Source of the DNA: Tichowtungia aerotolerans
GTDB taxonomy: Bacteria > Verrucomicrobiota > Kiritimatiellia > Kiritimatiellales > Tichowtungiaceae
Assembly (NCBI RefSeq): GCF_009905215.1
Contig: NZ_CP047593.1
Location: 186,001 to 250,000, forward strand
Length of the DNA: 64,000 bases
Reading direction: 5' to 3'
Below, one piece after another: positions 50,223 through 58,484 of this stretch. Position 1 is the stretch's first letter; every line of letters begins with the position of its first letter. Under the pieces are notes generated by a model, which saw only the letters and a list, made by a program, of their open reading frames with translations, was not told where the DNA came from and did not search any database. Both the position numbers and the translations under genes were made by a program.

Positions 50223-50443
50223 TAATAACCGCAAAATATACCCGAACCAGCGGAAGAAAGCAGGTACTTTTTGGTTTTTCAGCAAGAAAAGCACTTACAA
50301 ATAACTGTTTTCTTTTCAGATTTTTTATGTCATCTTTCCGCTTGCGTTCGTCGAAAGAGAGGTCGCATCGGTTCTCCGGCAGGGTGTCATAGGCTGGGAA
50401 TTGGTTTGAAACTGAAGTATATATGACACATGGAGAAGAATAG

Positions 50444-50761
50444 ATGGACATCTACGTAGGAAACCTGCCTTATGCGGCAACAGATCCTGATCTGCAGGAA
50501 TTATTCGAACAATACGGAGCCGTTTCCTCGGCCCGTGTCATCCTTGACCGCATGTCAGGTCGTTCCAAAGGCTTCGGCTTTGTGGAAATGCCGAATAAAG
50601 ACGAAGCCCAGGCCGCAATCGACGCACTGAACGGTGCTGATCTGATGGGCCGTGCAATTCGTGTCAATGAGTCCCAGCCCAAACCGCAAGGCGAACGTCG
50701 TGGCGGCGGTGGTGGCCGCGGTGGCTACGGCGGCGGTGGTGGAGGCGGAGGCCGCTGGTAG
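50444..50761 (+). CDS. RRM RNA-binding protein with glycine-rich tail
   Basis: A 105-aa cold-shock-like RNA-binding protein. RNP-2 is IYVGNL, RNP-1 is RSKGFGFV within GRSKGFGFVEMPNKDEA, and the C-terminus is an Arg/Gly-rich tail (ERRGGGGGRGGYGG). This is the bacterial glycine-rich RRM type known in cyanobacteria and PVC relatives, often cold-induced. GGAGAAGAATAG precedes the ATG and a perfect terminator follows. It stands alone between two glycan transcription units on the opposite strand. Confidence 0.95.
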   Translation: MDIYVGNLPYAATDPDLQELFEQYGAVSSARVILDRMSGRSKGFGFVEMPNKDEAQAAIDALNGADLMGRAIRVNESQPKPQGERRGGGGGRGGYGGGGGGGGRW

Positions 50762-50787
50762 CAGCCGAACCCGTAAAAACTTAACAG

Positions 50788-50817
50788 AAGCGGCGCATTT
50801 CGATGCGCCGCTTTTTT
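50788..50817. terminator. Bidirectional intrinsic terminator
   Basis: AAGCGGCGCAT-TTCG-ATGCGCCGCTT is a near-perfect stem with a stable TTCG tetraloop, followed by a T-run on the plus strand and preceded by A residues. It ends the RNA-binding protein gene and can also serve the convergent GT2 gene. Confidence 0.92.
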
Positions 50818-50818
50818 A

Positions 50819-51586
50819 TTACCGTTTATAACGTACCAGACGCTCAACCACTCGGGAAACATACGGAATCATAAACCGCAACGGCGAATAAAACATTCTC
50901 AATCGCACCATCGCCACCAGCATCTGGACCGAAGAGCGTCCAATTTTTACTTTCGACCCGGCCACATCATTCCAAACCGTCGGAATTTCCTTAATGCTCG
51001 CACCGAGACGACTGGCCTGAAACAGCATATCCACATCAAATGCCCATTTAGTCACACCGAGATTACACACGACCGGCTCAACCACCTCGCGCCGAAACAG
51101 TTTTGCGCCACATTGGGTATCATTCAGCCGAAGCCCGAACAGAACCCGAACCAGTGTATTGAAACAGCGCGAAGCGATTCGGCGGGACAAAGGCTGCTTT
51201 GGACTCATTACCGACCCTTTCATCCAGCGCGAAGCAATAATGCAACCGGCATCCCCGATTTTTTCCACCAGATCATCAAACGCTTCCGGCGAAGTCGCCC
51301 CATCTGCATCCACAAACCCTACCAGATCTCCAGAGGCGGCTTCTGCTCCAAGAACAACCGCACCTCCTTTTCCGACATATCCCGGGTCCTCCAAAACCTT
51401 GATAACCGGGAACTGATTTCCAACAGACAGAGCAACTTCCACAGTGCGATCATCGCAAAAATTCGGCACCACGATCAGCTCCACGTCATCCCCGTACTTT
51501 TCAGAAAAGAAAGCACCATACGCTTCCAGCATCGGAGGCAACCGATGTTCTTCGTTATGGGCCGGAATGATAATGGACAGCTTCAT
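50819..51586 (-). CDS. Glycosyltransferase family 2 (dolichol-phosphate glucosyltransferase-like)
   Basis: A 255-aa GT-A enzyme. The nucleotide-binding N-terminus is KLSIIIPAHNEEHRLPPMLE, the DxD is in GFVDADGATSPEAFDD, and NDTQCGAKLFRREVVEPVV with KWAFDVDMLFQASRLG is typical of polyprenyl-phosphate hexosyltransferases (Alg5/DPM-like). Such enzymes make a lipid-phosphate sugar that a GT-C membrane transferase then uses. Its ATG overlaps the stop of exactly such a gene upstream by 4 bp, so the pair likely works together. No C-terminal membrane segment is evident. Confidence 0.93.
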   Translation of the reverse strand: MKLSIIIPAHNEEHRLPPMLEAYGAFFSEKYGDDVELIVVPNFCDDRTVEVALSVGNQFPVIKVLEDPGYVGKGGAVVLGAEAASGDLVGFVDADGATSPEAFDDLVEKIGDAGCIIASRWMKGSVMSPKQPLSRRIASRCFNTLVRVLFGLRLNDTQCGAKLFRREVVEPVVCNLGVTKWAFDVDMLFQASRLGASIKEIPTVWNDVAGSKVKIGRSSVQMLVAMVRLRMFYSPLRFMIPYVSRVVERLVRYKR

Positions 51587-53325
51587 GGTTTCGGGATTCG
51601 TTCAAAGATTTCCAGCGTGGTATGAGCCTGTCCAAAGTCTGGAATTTCAGATGTCTTCCGGTAGCTTTTCTCTAAAACAGATCGTAGAGCTCTCCAATGT
51701 TCGGAAGAAAGTTCTCCAATGCCTGGAGACTCAATGGTCAACCCGTAGCCGCTGAATGCCGCCAGCGGCGCACGGCCTTTCGACAACGTCTCGATCATCA
51801 TCTCTCGATTCAGCAAATTGAACTGTTCGGCCTGCTCATGTGGCATGTCGGGATAATAGCAGAATGGCCCCATCTCCATACCGTGCGGAACTCGAGCCCC
51901 GGCCTCAACGGCCAAATACGTATCCTGAGTCAGCAGGAATCCGCCCTCACCCAGTTTTTCACGAATCTCAGCCCCGGCCTTTTGCAACACAGCTAAATCC
52001 GGTGCCTCTTTAAATTTCCACCAGATCCGGTCGCGACCGCGAACCATCCAGTCCTGATTGATCGGAGAAGAAAAAGAAGCTGCCGCACAAACCAAAAGCA
52101 CCGCCCACGCCGTCCGTATCTGATATTTTTCGGACAGGCGAGGAACCAGAACACAAACTAATGCGACACAAAGAACGGGATAAATGATCACCTGATAATC
52201 GTCATATGGAAACGGCGCAGAAAAATGGACCAGCGAAACACCCGCACCAACCATCCACAGCAACGAAATAAAACTGTGAGCAAAAGGTGATTCCGCCTGA
52301 TTCGCCTGCTGAAGCAACTCAGTCAGACGCGGGCGGACCTCCCACTCAAACTCCTCCCCGGCACGCCGAACATGCCGCTGATGCCTGCGAAACAGAAACG
52401 CCGCCGCACATCCCGCCGCCAAAACAAAATACGCCTGAACAAAACGGGAAACGAACCCAACTTTCAGCGCCGCCAGCTCCAGCAGCCCGCCGGGACTGCG
52501 GCCGGCATGATAGCCGAACAGCGCAAAATGCGTACTCTCTGGAGCAAGGAAGAAAAAGCCGACCAATCCGACCAGCAGAACAAAACCGCCGCCCAGCCCG
52601 AACGCAAACCAGGCCGACTGAAAAGTGCCGAGTACCGGATTTGGATGGCAGACAACAGCTGTTCCCTCTCCAAACGGATAAACCTTCTTTCGGTTACAAA
52701 CAAGCCACAGTCCGGCAATCGGAAGAGCAACACCCGCAGACAATCGCGTACAGGCCGCCAGCGCCAGCAGAAAACCACCCCAGAATGAAGCCATGGCCCC
52801 GCGCTTATGATCCGAATAGCTCAGCGCCACAAAGCCGGCAGTCAGAAAAAAGGCACACAACCCATAAGTTTTCACAATCGTCGTAAAATAACTCTGATAG
52901 ACATTCACTCCCGCCAAGGCAAAGGCAGAAAATGCCGCCACCTTCCAATGACTGGAAAAATCAGAAGGCCCCGACGCAGCCTGCTTCCAGTATTTGGAAG
53001 AAATCCGTCCGGCCAACCACGCTGCACATCCGGCCGCCGCCAAACCGAACAGAGCCGTAATCATCCGGCCGCCGGCCACACCCAGTTTTCCAATGATTGG
53101 AAAAAGTACACCGTAGACATAGGGAAGAGCCGGCCCCTGCGTAAACATAAAATCGCGATACAAAACGCGACCTTCTGTCACCTGCCGGGCTGCATACAAA
53201 TACCACCCTTCATCCTGATTCAAATCGCCAAGAAACAGATTTGCGGTACTGAGAAGAACACTCAGCGCAACAGCTGCCAACACTAAAAAAATCCAAGCGG
53301 TTCGTTTCATTTTCAAGTTTATCAT
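51583..53325 (-). CDS. GT39-like membrane glycosyltransferase (GT-C fold)
   Basis: A 580-aa membrane protein with some ten helices. The GT-C catalytic acidic loop is near the N-terminus: FLGDLNQDEGWYLYAARQVT, matching the Asp-Glu of ArnT/PMT-type transferases. The C-terminal soluble region follows the last helix. Either the ATG at 53325 or that at 53310 (MKRTAWIF) could be the start; neither has a good ribosome site. It is upstream of and coupled to the polyprenyl-phosphate GT2, which would supply its donor. Six TTCCAA palindromes lie within the gene and are translated as ISSKYWK, FSSHWK, FPIIGK, SEHWR, SPGIGE and IPDFGQ. Confidence 0.85.
   Translation of the reverse strand: MINLKMKRTAWIFLVLAAVALSVLLSTANLFLGDLNQDEGWYLYAARQVTEGRVLYRDFMFTQGPALPYVYGVLFPIIGKLGVAGGRMITALFGLAAAGCAAWLAGRISSKYWKQAASGPSDFSSHWKVAAFSAFALAGVNVYQSYFTTIVKTYGLCAFFLTAGFVALSYSDHKRGAMASFWGGFLLALAACTRLSAGVALPIAGLWLVCNRKKVYPFGEGTAVVCHPNPVLGTFQSAWFAFGLGGGFVLLVGLVGFFFLAPESTHFALFGYHAGRSPGGLLELAALKVGFVSRFVQAYFVLAAGCAAAFLFRRHQRHVRRAGEEFEWEVRPRLTELLQQANQAESPFAHSFISLLWMVGAGVSLVHFSAPFPYDDYQVIIYPVLCVALVCVLVPRLSEKYQIRTAWAVLLVCAAASFSSPINQDWMVRGRDRIWWKFKEAPDLAVLQKAGAEIREKLGEGGFLLTQDTYLAVEAGARVPHGMEMGPFCYYPDMPHEQAEQFNLLNREMMIETLSKGRAPLAAFSGYGLTIESPGIGELSSEHWRALRSVLEKSYRKTSEIPDFGQAHTTLEIFERIPKP
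51630..51728. repeat. Three dispersed-palindrome copies, 3' end of the GT39-like gene
   Basis: GTCCAAAGTCTGGAA (51630-51644), CTCCAATGTTCGGAA (51692-51706) and CTCCAATGCCTGGAG (51714-51728). Each keeps the CCAA/CTGG-type core with one or two changes. All are in coding sequence. Confidence 0.65.
52943..53102. repeat. Three dispersed-palindrome copies, 5' part of the GT39-like gene
   Basis: TTCCAATGACTGGAA (52943-52957), TTCCAGTATTTGGAA (52985-52999) and TTCCAATGATTGGAA (53088-53102). The 15-bp length and spacer of three are constant. Confidence 0.8.
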
Positions 53326-53419
53326 GCCCTGTTAAATATTTTTTTCCGAACATTTTTCCCCAACAAATAGGCCCGCACGAACATCCGCCCTGCGAGCGCC
53401 GCAAAAAAATGATTCAGGC

Positions 53420-53466
53420 CTCCAATGCTTGGAAAGACTCGGTCTCAATTCTTCCAACATCTGGAA
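53420..53466. repeat. Two dispersed-palindrome copies upstream of rubrerythrin
   Basis: CTCCAATGCTTGGAA (53420-53434) and TTCCAACATCTGGAA (53452-53466), in the divergent gap between the GT39-like gene and the rubrerythrin gene. Apart from these and an AT-rich stretch (TATAGTTAAAATC) before rubrerythrin, nothing else was seen in this gap. Confidence 0.75.
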
Positions 53467-53537
53467 AATGGTTTCCCTGCCAAAGCTAAACACCTATAGT
53501 TAAAATCTTAATTTCAATAAACCAAGGAGACCTAGCT

Positions 53538-54113
53538 ATGGAACTTAAAGGAAGTCAGACCGAAACAAACCTGATGGCCGCATTCGCCGGCGAATCTCAG
53601 GCCCGCAATCGCTACACCTACTACGCATCTGTTGCCAAAAAAGAAGGTTTTGTTCAGATTTCTGATATTTTCACAGAAACCGCAGACCAGGAAAAGGAAC
53701 ACGCCAAACGCCTTTTCAAATTGATGGCAGGCGGCGAGATCGAAATTCCCGCAAGCTCCTTCCCGGCCGGCCCCGTCGGCGACACAAAAGCCAACCTGCT
53801 GGACGCAGCTGCGGGAGAAGAGCACGAATGGACTGAAATGTATCCGGATTTTGCCAACATCGCCATGGAAGAAGGTTTCACAGAAATCGCCAGCGTCTTC
53901 ACTGCCATCGCCGTGGCTGAAAAACAGCACGACAAACGCTACAAAGAACTCGCCGCCAACATTGATGCCGGCAAAGTGTTCGAACGCGATGAAGATGTCG
54001 TCTGGCGCTGCCGCAACTGCGGGTATCTGCATAAAGGCAAAAAAGCCCTCAACAAATGCCCGGCCTGCGCTCACCCTCAGGCACATTTCGAACTGCTCGC
54101 AGAAAACTGGTAA
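53538..54113 (+). CDS. rbr: Rubrerythrin
   Basis: A 191-aa peroxide-reducing diiron protein of anaerobes. The N-terminal four-helix bundle has the paired iron-ligand helices (NLMAAFAGESQARNRYTYYA, DIFTETADQEKEHAKRLF, AAAGEEHEWTEMYPDF, VFTAIAVAEKQHDKRY). The C-terminal rubredoxin-like site is CRNCGYLHKGKKALNKCPAC, with Cys-x2-Cys twice. AAGGAGACCTAGCT precedes the ATG and a terminator follows. It points to a strictly or facultatively anaerobic lifestyle. Confidence 0.97.
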   Translation: MELKGSQTETNLMAAFAGESQARNRYTYYASVAKKEGFVQISDIFTETADQEKEHAKRLFKLMAGGEIEIPASSFPAGPVGDTKANLLDAAAGEEHEWTEMYPDFANIAMEEGFTEIASVFTAIAVAEKQHDKRYKELAANIDAGKVFERDEDVVWRCRNCGYLHKGKKALNKCPACAHPQAHFELLAENW

Positions 54114-54135
54114 GTCGAAACGGCAGAAAAGACCG

Positions 54136-54163
54136 AGCCCCGGCTGCCCGGGGCTTTCTTTTT
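54136..54163 (+). terminator. Intrinsic terminator of rubrerythrin
   Basis: AGCCCCGG-CTGC-CCGGGGCT is a perfect 8-bp GC stem followed by TTCTTTTT, starting 22 bp after the stop. Confidence 0.92.
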
Positions 54164-54223
54164 GCATCAGGCAGGTCTTTTTTATAAACGGATCTGCTCA
54201 TAAAGAAAATTCAACACGACCTC

Positions 54224-54238
54224 TTCCAATGTCTGGAA
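54224..54238. repeat. Dispersed palindrome overlapping a start codon
   Basis: TTCCAATGTCTGGAA contains the ATG (54229-54231) of the pseudouridine synthase gene in its centre. The mRNA hairpin it can form would sequester the start codon. Confidence 0.75.
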
Positions 54239-55188
54239 AAACCGCAGAAGAATCCGGAAAACGGCTGGATGCCTGGCTTGCTGAAAGTGAGCCGGGCCTG
54301 TCGCGTTCGCGTTGGCAGGGCCTGATAAAAAACGGGAAGGTCACCGTAAACGGCGGTTCCGTGAAATCGAACTTTAAACTTCGCTCAGGAGACTTTGTGG
54401 AATGGACGATTCCGGATCCGGTTCCGACCGAAACCCTTCCCGAAAATATTCCCCTGGACATTCTGTTTGAAGACCGCCACATCATCGTGGTGAACAAACC
54501 CGCCGGACTGGTGGTGCATCCTGCCGCAGGGAATGAGAACGGAACGTTGGTCAATGCCCTGCTTCACCACTGCACCGACCTGACCGGTATCGGAGGCGAA
54601 GAGCGCCCCGGTATTGTTCACCGGCTCGACAAAGACACCAGTGGCGTCATGGTGATCGCAAAAACCGAAACCGCCATGGCCGAACTGGCGCGGCAATTTA
54701 AAAAACGGGAAACAGAAAAAGAATACCTGGCAATTGTGCGCGGCGCACTGCACCCGTCATCCGGCTACATCGAAACAACCATTGGGCGACACCCGATCCA
54801 CCGAAAAAAGATGGCAGCCAACATCAAGCGGGGCCGGCGGGCTGTGTCGAATTACAAAACCGATGAAAAACTAAAAAACGCATCACTGCTGCGCATCCGC
54901 ATCGAAACCGGACGGACCCACCAGATCCGGGTGCATATGGCATTTTTAAAACACCCGATTCTTGGAGACAAGCTCTACGCACGCCGTCAACCGACCGATA
55001 CCTGGCCCGACCGACAAATGCTCCATGCAGCCAAACTGTCGATCATCCATCCCAATACGCGCAAAAAAATGACGTTTCAGGCTCCTTTGCCGGCAGACAT
55101 GAAGGCCCTGCTTGAGCAACTCAGAATTAATCCTTCTGAGAAATCCCAATTACCTTACGAAACTCAATCGCCTCAGACGCGAGGATAA
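54229..55188 (+). CDS. RluA/RluD-family 23S rRNA pseudouridine synthase
   Basis: A 319-aa enzyme isomerising uridines in rRNA. An N-terminal S4 RNA-binding domain (GLSRSRWQGLIKNGKVTVNG) is followed by the catalytic domain with the HRLDKDTSG motif in GIVHRLDKDTSGVMVIAK (catalytic Asp), and then IETGRTHQIRVHMAFLKHPI. RluD is the best guess because of the S4 domain and length. The ATG lies inside a TTCCAA palindrome and lacks a Shine-Dalgarno. Its 3' end overlaps the convergent transporter gene by 62 bp. Confidence 0.93.
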   Translation: MSGKTAEESGKRLDAWLAESEPGLSRSRWQGLIKNGKVTVNGGSVKSNFKLRSGDFVEWTIPDPVPTETLPENIPLDILFEDRHIIVVNKPAGLVVHPAAGNENGTLVNALLHHCTDLTGIGGEERPGIVHRLDKDTSGVMVIAKTETAMAELARQFKKRETEKEYLAIVRGALHPSSGYIETTIGRHPIHRKKMAANIKRGRRAVSNYKTDEKLKNASLLRIRIETGRTHQIRVHMAFLKHPILGDKLYARRQPTDTWPDRQMLHAAKLSIIHPNTRKKMTFQAPLPADMKALLEQLRINPSEKSQLPYETQSPQTRG

Positions 55189-57358
55189 ATGCCAGTGGCG
55201 GCATATCTTTGGTCACTTCCATCAGCGAACCATAATAGCGGCTGTAATCTTCGAGAGTCTCCTCTTCACCCGGCGGACGCATGCCCATAAAAACCAACCC
55301 GGCATCTGCTGACGATTGGCGAATAATATCGAAATAGCTGGGAAGCTGCTTGATCAGCACCTCTGCTTCCGCAGGAATCCGCTGTTCTTCAATAAAGGTT
55401 CCCAACCGTATCTGAGCCGCCTCGCGCTCCGCTTCGGTTTCGACAATGGTTTTCACGACCAGCCTGGACTGCCGCCATGCCGGACTTTTCTGAACCTGAT
55501 AGGCTAACGTAAGAATCAGGCCGATATTGGATGCGTTGCCCCCCCACCAGACATCAATCGTATCCGCCTCTTCAGGCACTTCATTCTCGCTTTCCCGGAA
55601 CAGAATCAGATTGCGGTTGGTTCGACAAACCAGACGTATCAGTTCCGCAAAGCCTTCAAAATTCGAACGGTTTTCCGTGTCACCCAGCAGGATGGTGTTG
55701 GGCGTCAAGGGTCCATACCCATAGGCGCGCACCAGAGATTTTGCCCCGGTCAGCATATCCGGGGCCGGAAAAATCTTAACCAGCGCATCCACTTCACGCT
55801 TTCGCAGATACTCCCGCAGAGACTCTTCCGTGCTTTCCACTTTCTCTGCGGACCAGTCTTCTACCGGCAGGATGCTCGCCACCGTCAGGGCGCTGCTGTG
55901 CCGCGCCAGAGAGTGGGCCATTTCCACCAGATGCCAGCGCGATCTGGGTGAGCCGCTCAGCGCCAGAATGCTGGGCCGCCACGTCCGTTCATCCGGCTTC
56001 AACCGGCTGAGCCGCTGAACGGCAAAGCGAACCAGCAGCGTTAAAATGCCGTAACGCATGTCCGCCCAGTGCGCATTGAGCTGCCGGCGTTTAATTAAAT
56101 AGAAAATAACAGAGGTTACCAAAATCGCAATCAGGGTGGCCCCGGCGTTGATCATCAGCATCACAGCAAAACAGCCCGCTGCCCCCAGCAGGGAAATACC
56201 GCACGGCACATTGAACTTCGGCCTCCACGCCGGACTTTCAATCAGGCCCTCCAGTCCCGCGGAGAGGTTGAGGAGTCCATAGGACAGCAAAAAGAACATC
56301 GACAGAATCGGGGCAATCAGATTGAGATCCCCCAGCAGAACAGCCGCCAGAGCTACGATAAATGAGAGGATTGTGGCAATGCGCGGATCCGCTTTATCTT
56401 TGCCAAAACCGCGGCCGATAAACCGTGGAATCACACGATCGCCCGCCAGCGCCTGCAGCATGCGCGGCGCGCCGAGCAACGACCCCAACGCACTGGATAG
56501 CGAGGCCGCAAACACCCCGATCACTATCAGAATGCCCCAGCGCGCCATCGTCGACATAATGTTCAGGTCCACCAGAAGGACATCCAGATTGGACACCTTC
56601 ATCGACAAGAAGATCGGAAGCGCCATATAGACCAGATAGCCCGTTACAATGGCGGCCAATGTTCCACGCGGAAGCGACTTCGCGGGGTTCTTCAGATCCC
56701 CTGACATGCCAAGTCCGGCCTCAATCCCGGTCACGGCCGGGAAAAACACAGCAAAAACAACCCAGAAACTTTCCCGGGCCGGAACAACCGTTTCGGCAGA
56801 CAAAGACAGTGCATCCGGAGGAGGAGACCCCATGAAAAACGAAACCAGCGACAAACCAATCGCGACCAGGATTCCAAACTGAACTTTCAATGCCAAATCC
56901 GCCGAGATCGTCGCCAGCACGGTCAACACCGTCAGGGTTCCGGCCGAAATCACCTTGGCCACGACCGCCGCATCCAGCATCGGCAACGGATTCCCCAGTG
57001 CCATCACGGCTTCAGTAAACCCGGCAATATAAAACGCCACCCCAAAAGCGCGCGCAAAAAAAAGCGGCAGCCCGATGGCCACTCCGGCCTCCAGGCCAAG
57101 CGAACGGGATATAATGTAATAAGCGCCGCCGGTTCCCACCTTCATATTGGTGGCCATCGCCGAGATGGACAACCCGGTCAGGAACGTAATCGCCGTGGCA
57201 AGCGTCACGATCAGCAGGGTGGCAGGCAGTCCGACACTGCCGAGCACCCACCCAAAGCGCAAATACATTACAACACCGAAAATCGTCAGAATGCTCGGCG
57301 TGAACACGCCCTTGAACGTACCAAATGCGTATCCCTGTTTTTTTTCGTCTTCAGCCAT
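55127..57358 (-). CDS. Cation-chloride cotransporter-like (APC superfamily) membrane protein
   Basis: A 743-aa transporter. The start at 57358 follows GGAAACGG; the longer upstream frame lacks support. It begins AFGTFKGVFTPSILTIFGVV and has GTGGAYYIISRSLGLEAGVA, the unwound first-helix and substrate-site regions of SLC12/APC proteins. The core has 12 helices, then a ~280-residue cytoplasmic C-terminal domain (LALSGSPRSRWHLVEMAHSL, TIDVWWGGNASNIGLILTLA) as in Na-K-Cl cotransporters. It may move K+/Cl- or amino acids; the ion cannot be fixed. Its 3' end overlaps the convergent pseudouridine synthase gene. Confidence 0.9.
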   Translation of the reverse strand: MAEDEKKQGYAFGTFKGVFTPSILTIFGVVMYLRFGWVLGSVGLPATLLIVTLATAITFLTGLSISAMATNMKVGTGGAYYIISRSLGLEAGVAIGLPLFFARAFGVAFYIAGFTEAVMALGNPLPMLDAAVVAKVISAGTLTVLTVLATISADLALKVQFGILVAIGLSLVSFFMGSPPPDALSLSAETVVPARESFWVVFAVFFPAVTGIEAGLGMSGDLKNPAKSLPRGTLAAIVTGYLVYMALPIFLSMKVSNLDVLLVDLNIMSTMARWGILIVIGVFAASLSSALGSLLGAPRMLQALAGDRVIPRFIGRGFGKDKADPRIATILSFIVALAAVLLGDLNLIAPILSMFFLLSYGLLNLSAGLEGLIESPAWRPKFNVPCGISLLGAAGCFAVMLMINAGATLIAILVTSVIFYLIKRRQLNAHWADMRYGILTLLVRFAVQRLSRLKPDERTWRPSILALSGSPRSRWHLVEMAHSLARHSSALTVASILPVEDWSAEKVESTEESLREYLRKREVDALVKIFPAPDMLTGAKSLVRAYGYGPLTPNTILLGDTENRSNFEGFAELIRLVCRTNRNLILFRESENEVPEEADTIDVWWGGNASNIGLILTLAYQVQKSPAWRQSRLVVKTIVETEAEREAAQIRLGTFIEEQRIPAEAEVLIKQLPSYFDIIRQSSADAGLVFMGMRPPGEEETLEDYSRYYGSLMEVTKDMPPLAFILASEAIEFRKVIGISQKD

Positions 57359-57364
57359 AACCGT

Positions 57365-57379
57365 TTCCAATCTCTGGAT
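57365..57379. repeat. Dispersed palindrome just upstream of the transporter start
   Basis: TTCCAATCTCTGGAT, with one mismatch in the right half. On the transporter strand its end overlaps the GGAAACGG ribosome site, so a hairpin here could affect translation. Confidence 0.6.
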
Positions 57380-57474
57380 AAATCCTGAGGGAAGTCTTCC
57401 AGACCAATCAAAAAAAGGAAAGCAATTCGATATTCCTTGTTCCTCATTCGGCACATCCTATATTCTGCTCACTT

Positions 57475-58275
57475 ATGACCGATCGCGAACAATTTCTGGA
57501 CAATGTGACCGCCTTCCTCGAATACAAAAAAGAGGAAGGGTTCCAAACATTGGAAATCTCGCCGGAAACCCGCGCAATGCTTGCGCCGGCCAAACAAAAA
57601 CCGGCCGCTGCAAAGCCGAAACCGGCCGCTCCGGCCTATCGACCCGCCCCGCCGGCGCCTGACCCTGAACCCTCTCAGGCACCAGGCGACGACATTGTAG
57701 TCACCGGAAAAACTCTCGAAGAAATCGCAAAACAGATCAGCACCTGCACCGGTTGCGGACTGCACGCCTCGCGCAACAAAACCGTGCCCGGCGAAGGAAA
57801 CGGTCATCATCCCGACCTCATGTTTATCGGCGAAGGCCCCGGCGCGGACGAGGATGCGCAGGGCCGCCCGTTCGTCGGTGCCGCGGGCCAGCTGCTCACT
57901 AAAATGATCGGAGCAATGGGCTACACCCGCGATCAGATTTTTATCGCCAACATCGTCAAATGCCGCCCTCCGGGAAACCGGGTTCCCCTGCCCGACGAAA
58001 TGAGCGCCTGCACCCCGTACCTGCTCAAACAGATTGAGCTGATCCAACCGAAGATCATCATCGCGCTTGGCAAAACCGCCGTTGAGGGACTTCTGCATAA
58101 GCCGGTGGCCATCACCCGCTTTCGCGGAACATGGTGCAAATATGAAGGCATCGATCTGATGCCGACCTTTCATCCGGCCTACCTGCTTCGCTCGCCTGGC
58201 AAAAAACGCGAAGCGTGGGATGATCTCCAATCCGTCCTTGCCAAACTCGGGAAAACACCGCCCCAGAAAAATTAA
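57475..58275 (+). CDS. Family 4 uracil-DNA glycosylase (iron-sulfur)
   Basis: A 266-aa base-excision repair enzyme. The core from about residue 75 has the 4Fe-4S cysteines: CTGC, then KC in [18 protein letters not shown] and a fourth 17 residues on. Motif A is [19 protein letters not shown] and motif B is [11 protein letters not shown]. The N-terminal ~70 residues are a Pro/Ala/Lys-rich extension ([16 protein letters not shown]) found in many PVC and clostridial members. One TTCCAA palindrome (57541-57555) is translated as FQTLE. It removes uracil arising from cytosine deamination. Confidence 0.95.
   Translation: MTDREQFLDNVTAFLEYKKEEGFQTLEISPETRAMLAPAKQKPAAAKPKPAAPAYRPAPPAPDPEPSQAPGDDIVVTGKTLEEIAKQISTCTGCGLHASRNKTVPGEGNGHHPDLMFIGEGPGADEDAQGRPFVGAAGQLLTKMIGAMGYTRDQIFIANIVKCRPPGNRVPLPDEMSACTPYLLKQIELIQPKIIIALGKTAVEGLLHKPVAITRFRGTWCKYEGIDLMPTFHPAYLLRSPGKKREAWDDLQSVLAKLGKTPPQKN
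57541..57555. repeat. Dispersed palindrome inside the uracil-DNA glycosylase gene
   Basis: TTCCAAACATTGGAA is a perfect 6-3-6 palindrome read in frame as Phe-Gln-Thr-Leu-Glu. Confidence 0.8.
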
Positions 58276-58427
58276 AACCAAACGACCTCAAAGCCCATCC
58301 TGCTCCATTGATCACTTAATGGAACGAGATGCGCTCTGAAAGGCCGGCCTCCTGACAAACAGATATCGGGACCGGTCGCAGCGCTGCTTCCCGACGGATG
58401 GAGCGGCACAATTTACGATCAAAAACC

Positions 58428-58442
58428 TTCCAAACCTTGGAA
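58428..58442. repeat. Dispersed palindrome upstream of glnS
   Basis: TTCCAAACCTTGGAA is a perfect palindrome 42 bp before the glnS start. It is the rightmost copy seen. The remaining spacer (58276-58427) shows no other feature. Confidence 0.8.
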
Positions 58443-58484
58443 AAATCGGGCAAAAAGACGGATCAGTTTTAGAGGAAAAAATCT

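Noticed and set aside
53851-54228. Upstream extension of the pseudouridine synthase frame by 126 codons.
   Set aside because: The extension overlaps rubrerythrin in another frame and crosses its terminator. The S4 domain begins right after the ATG at 54229.
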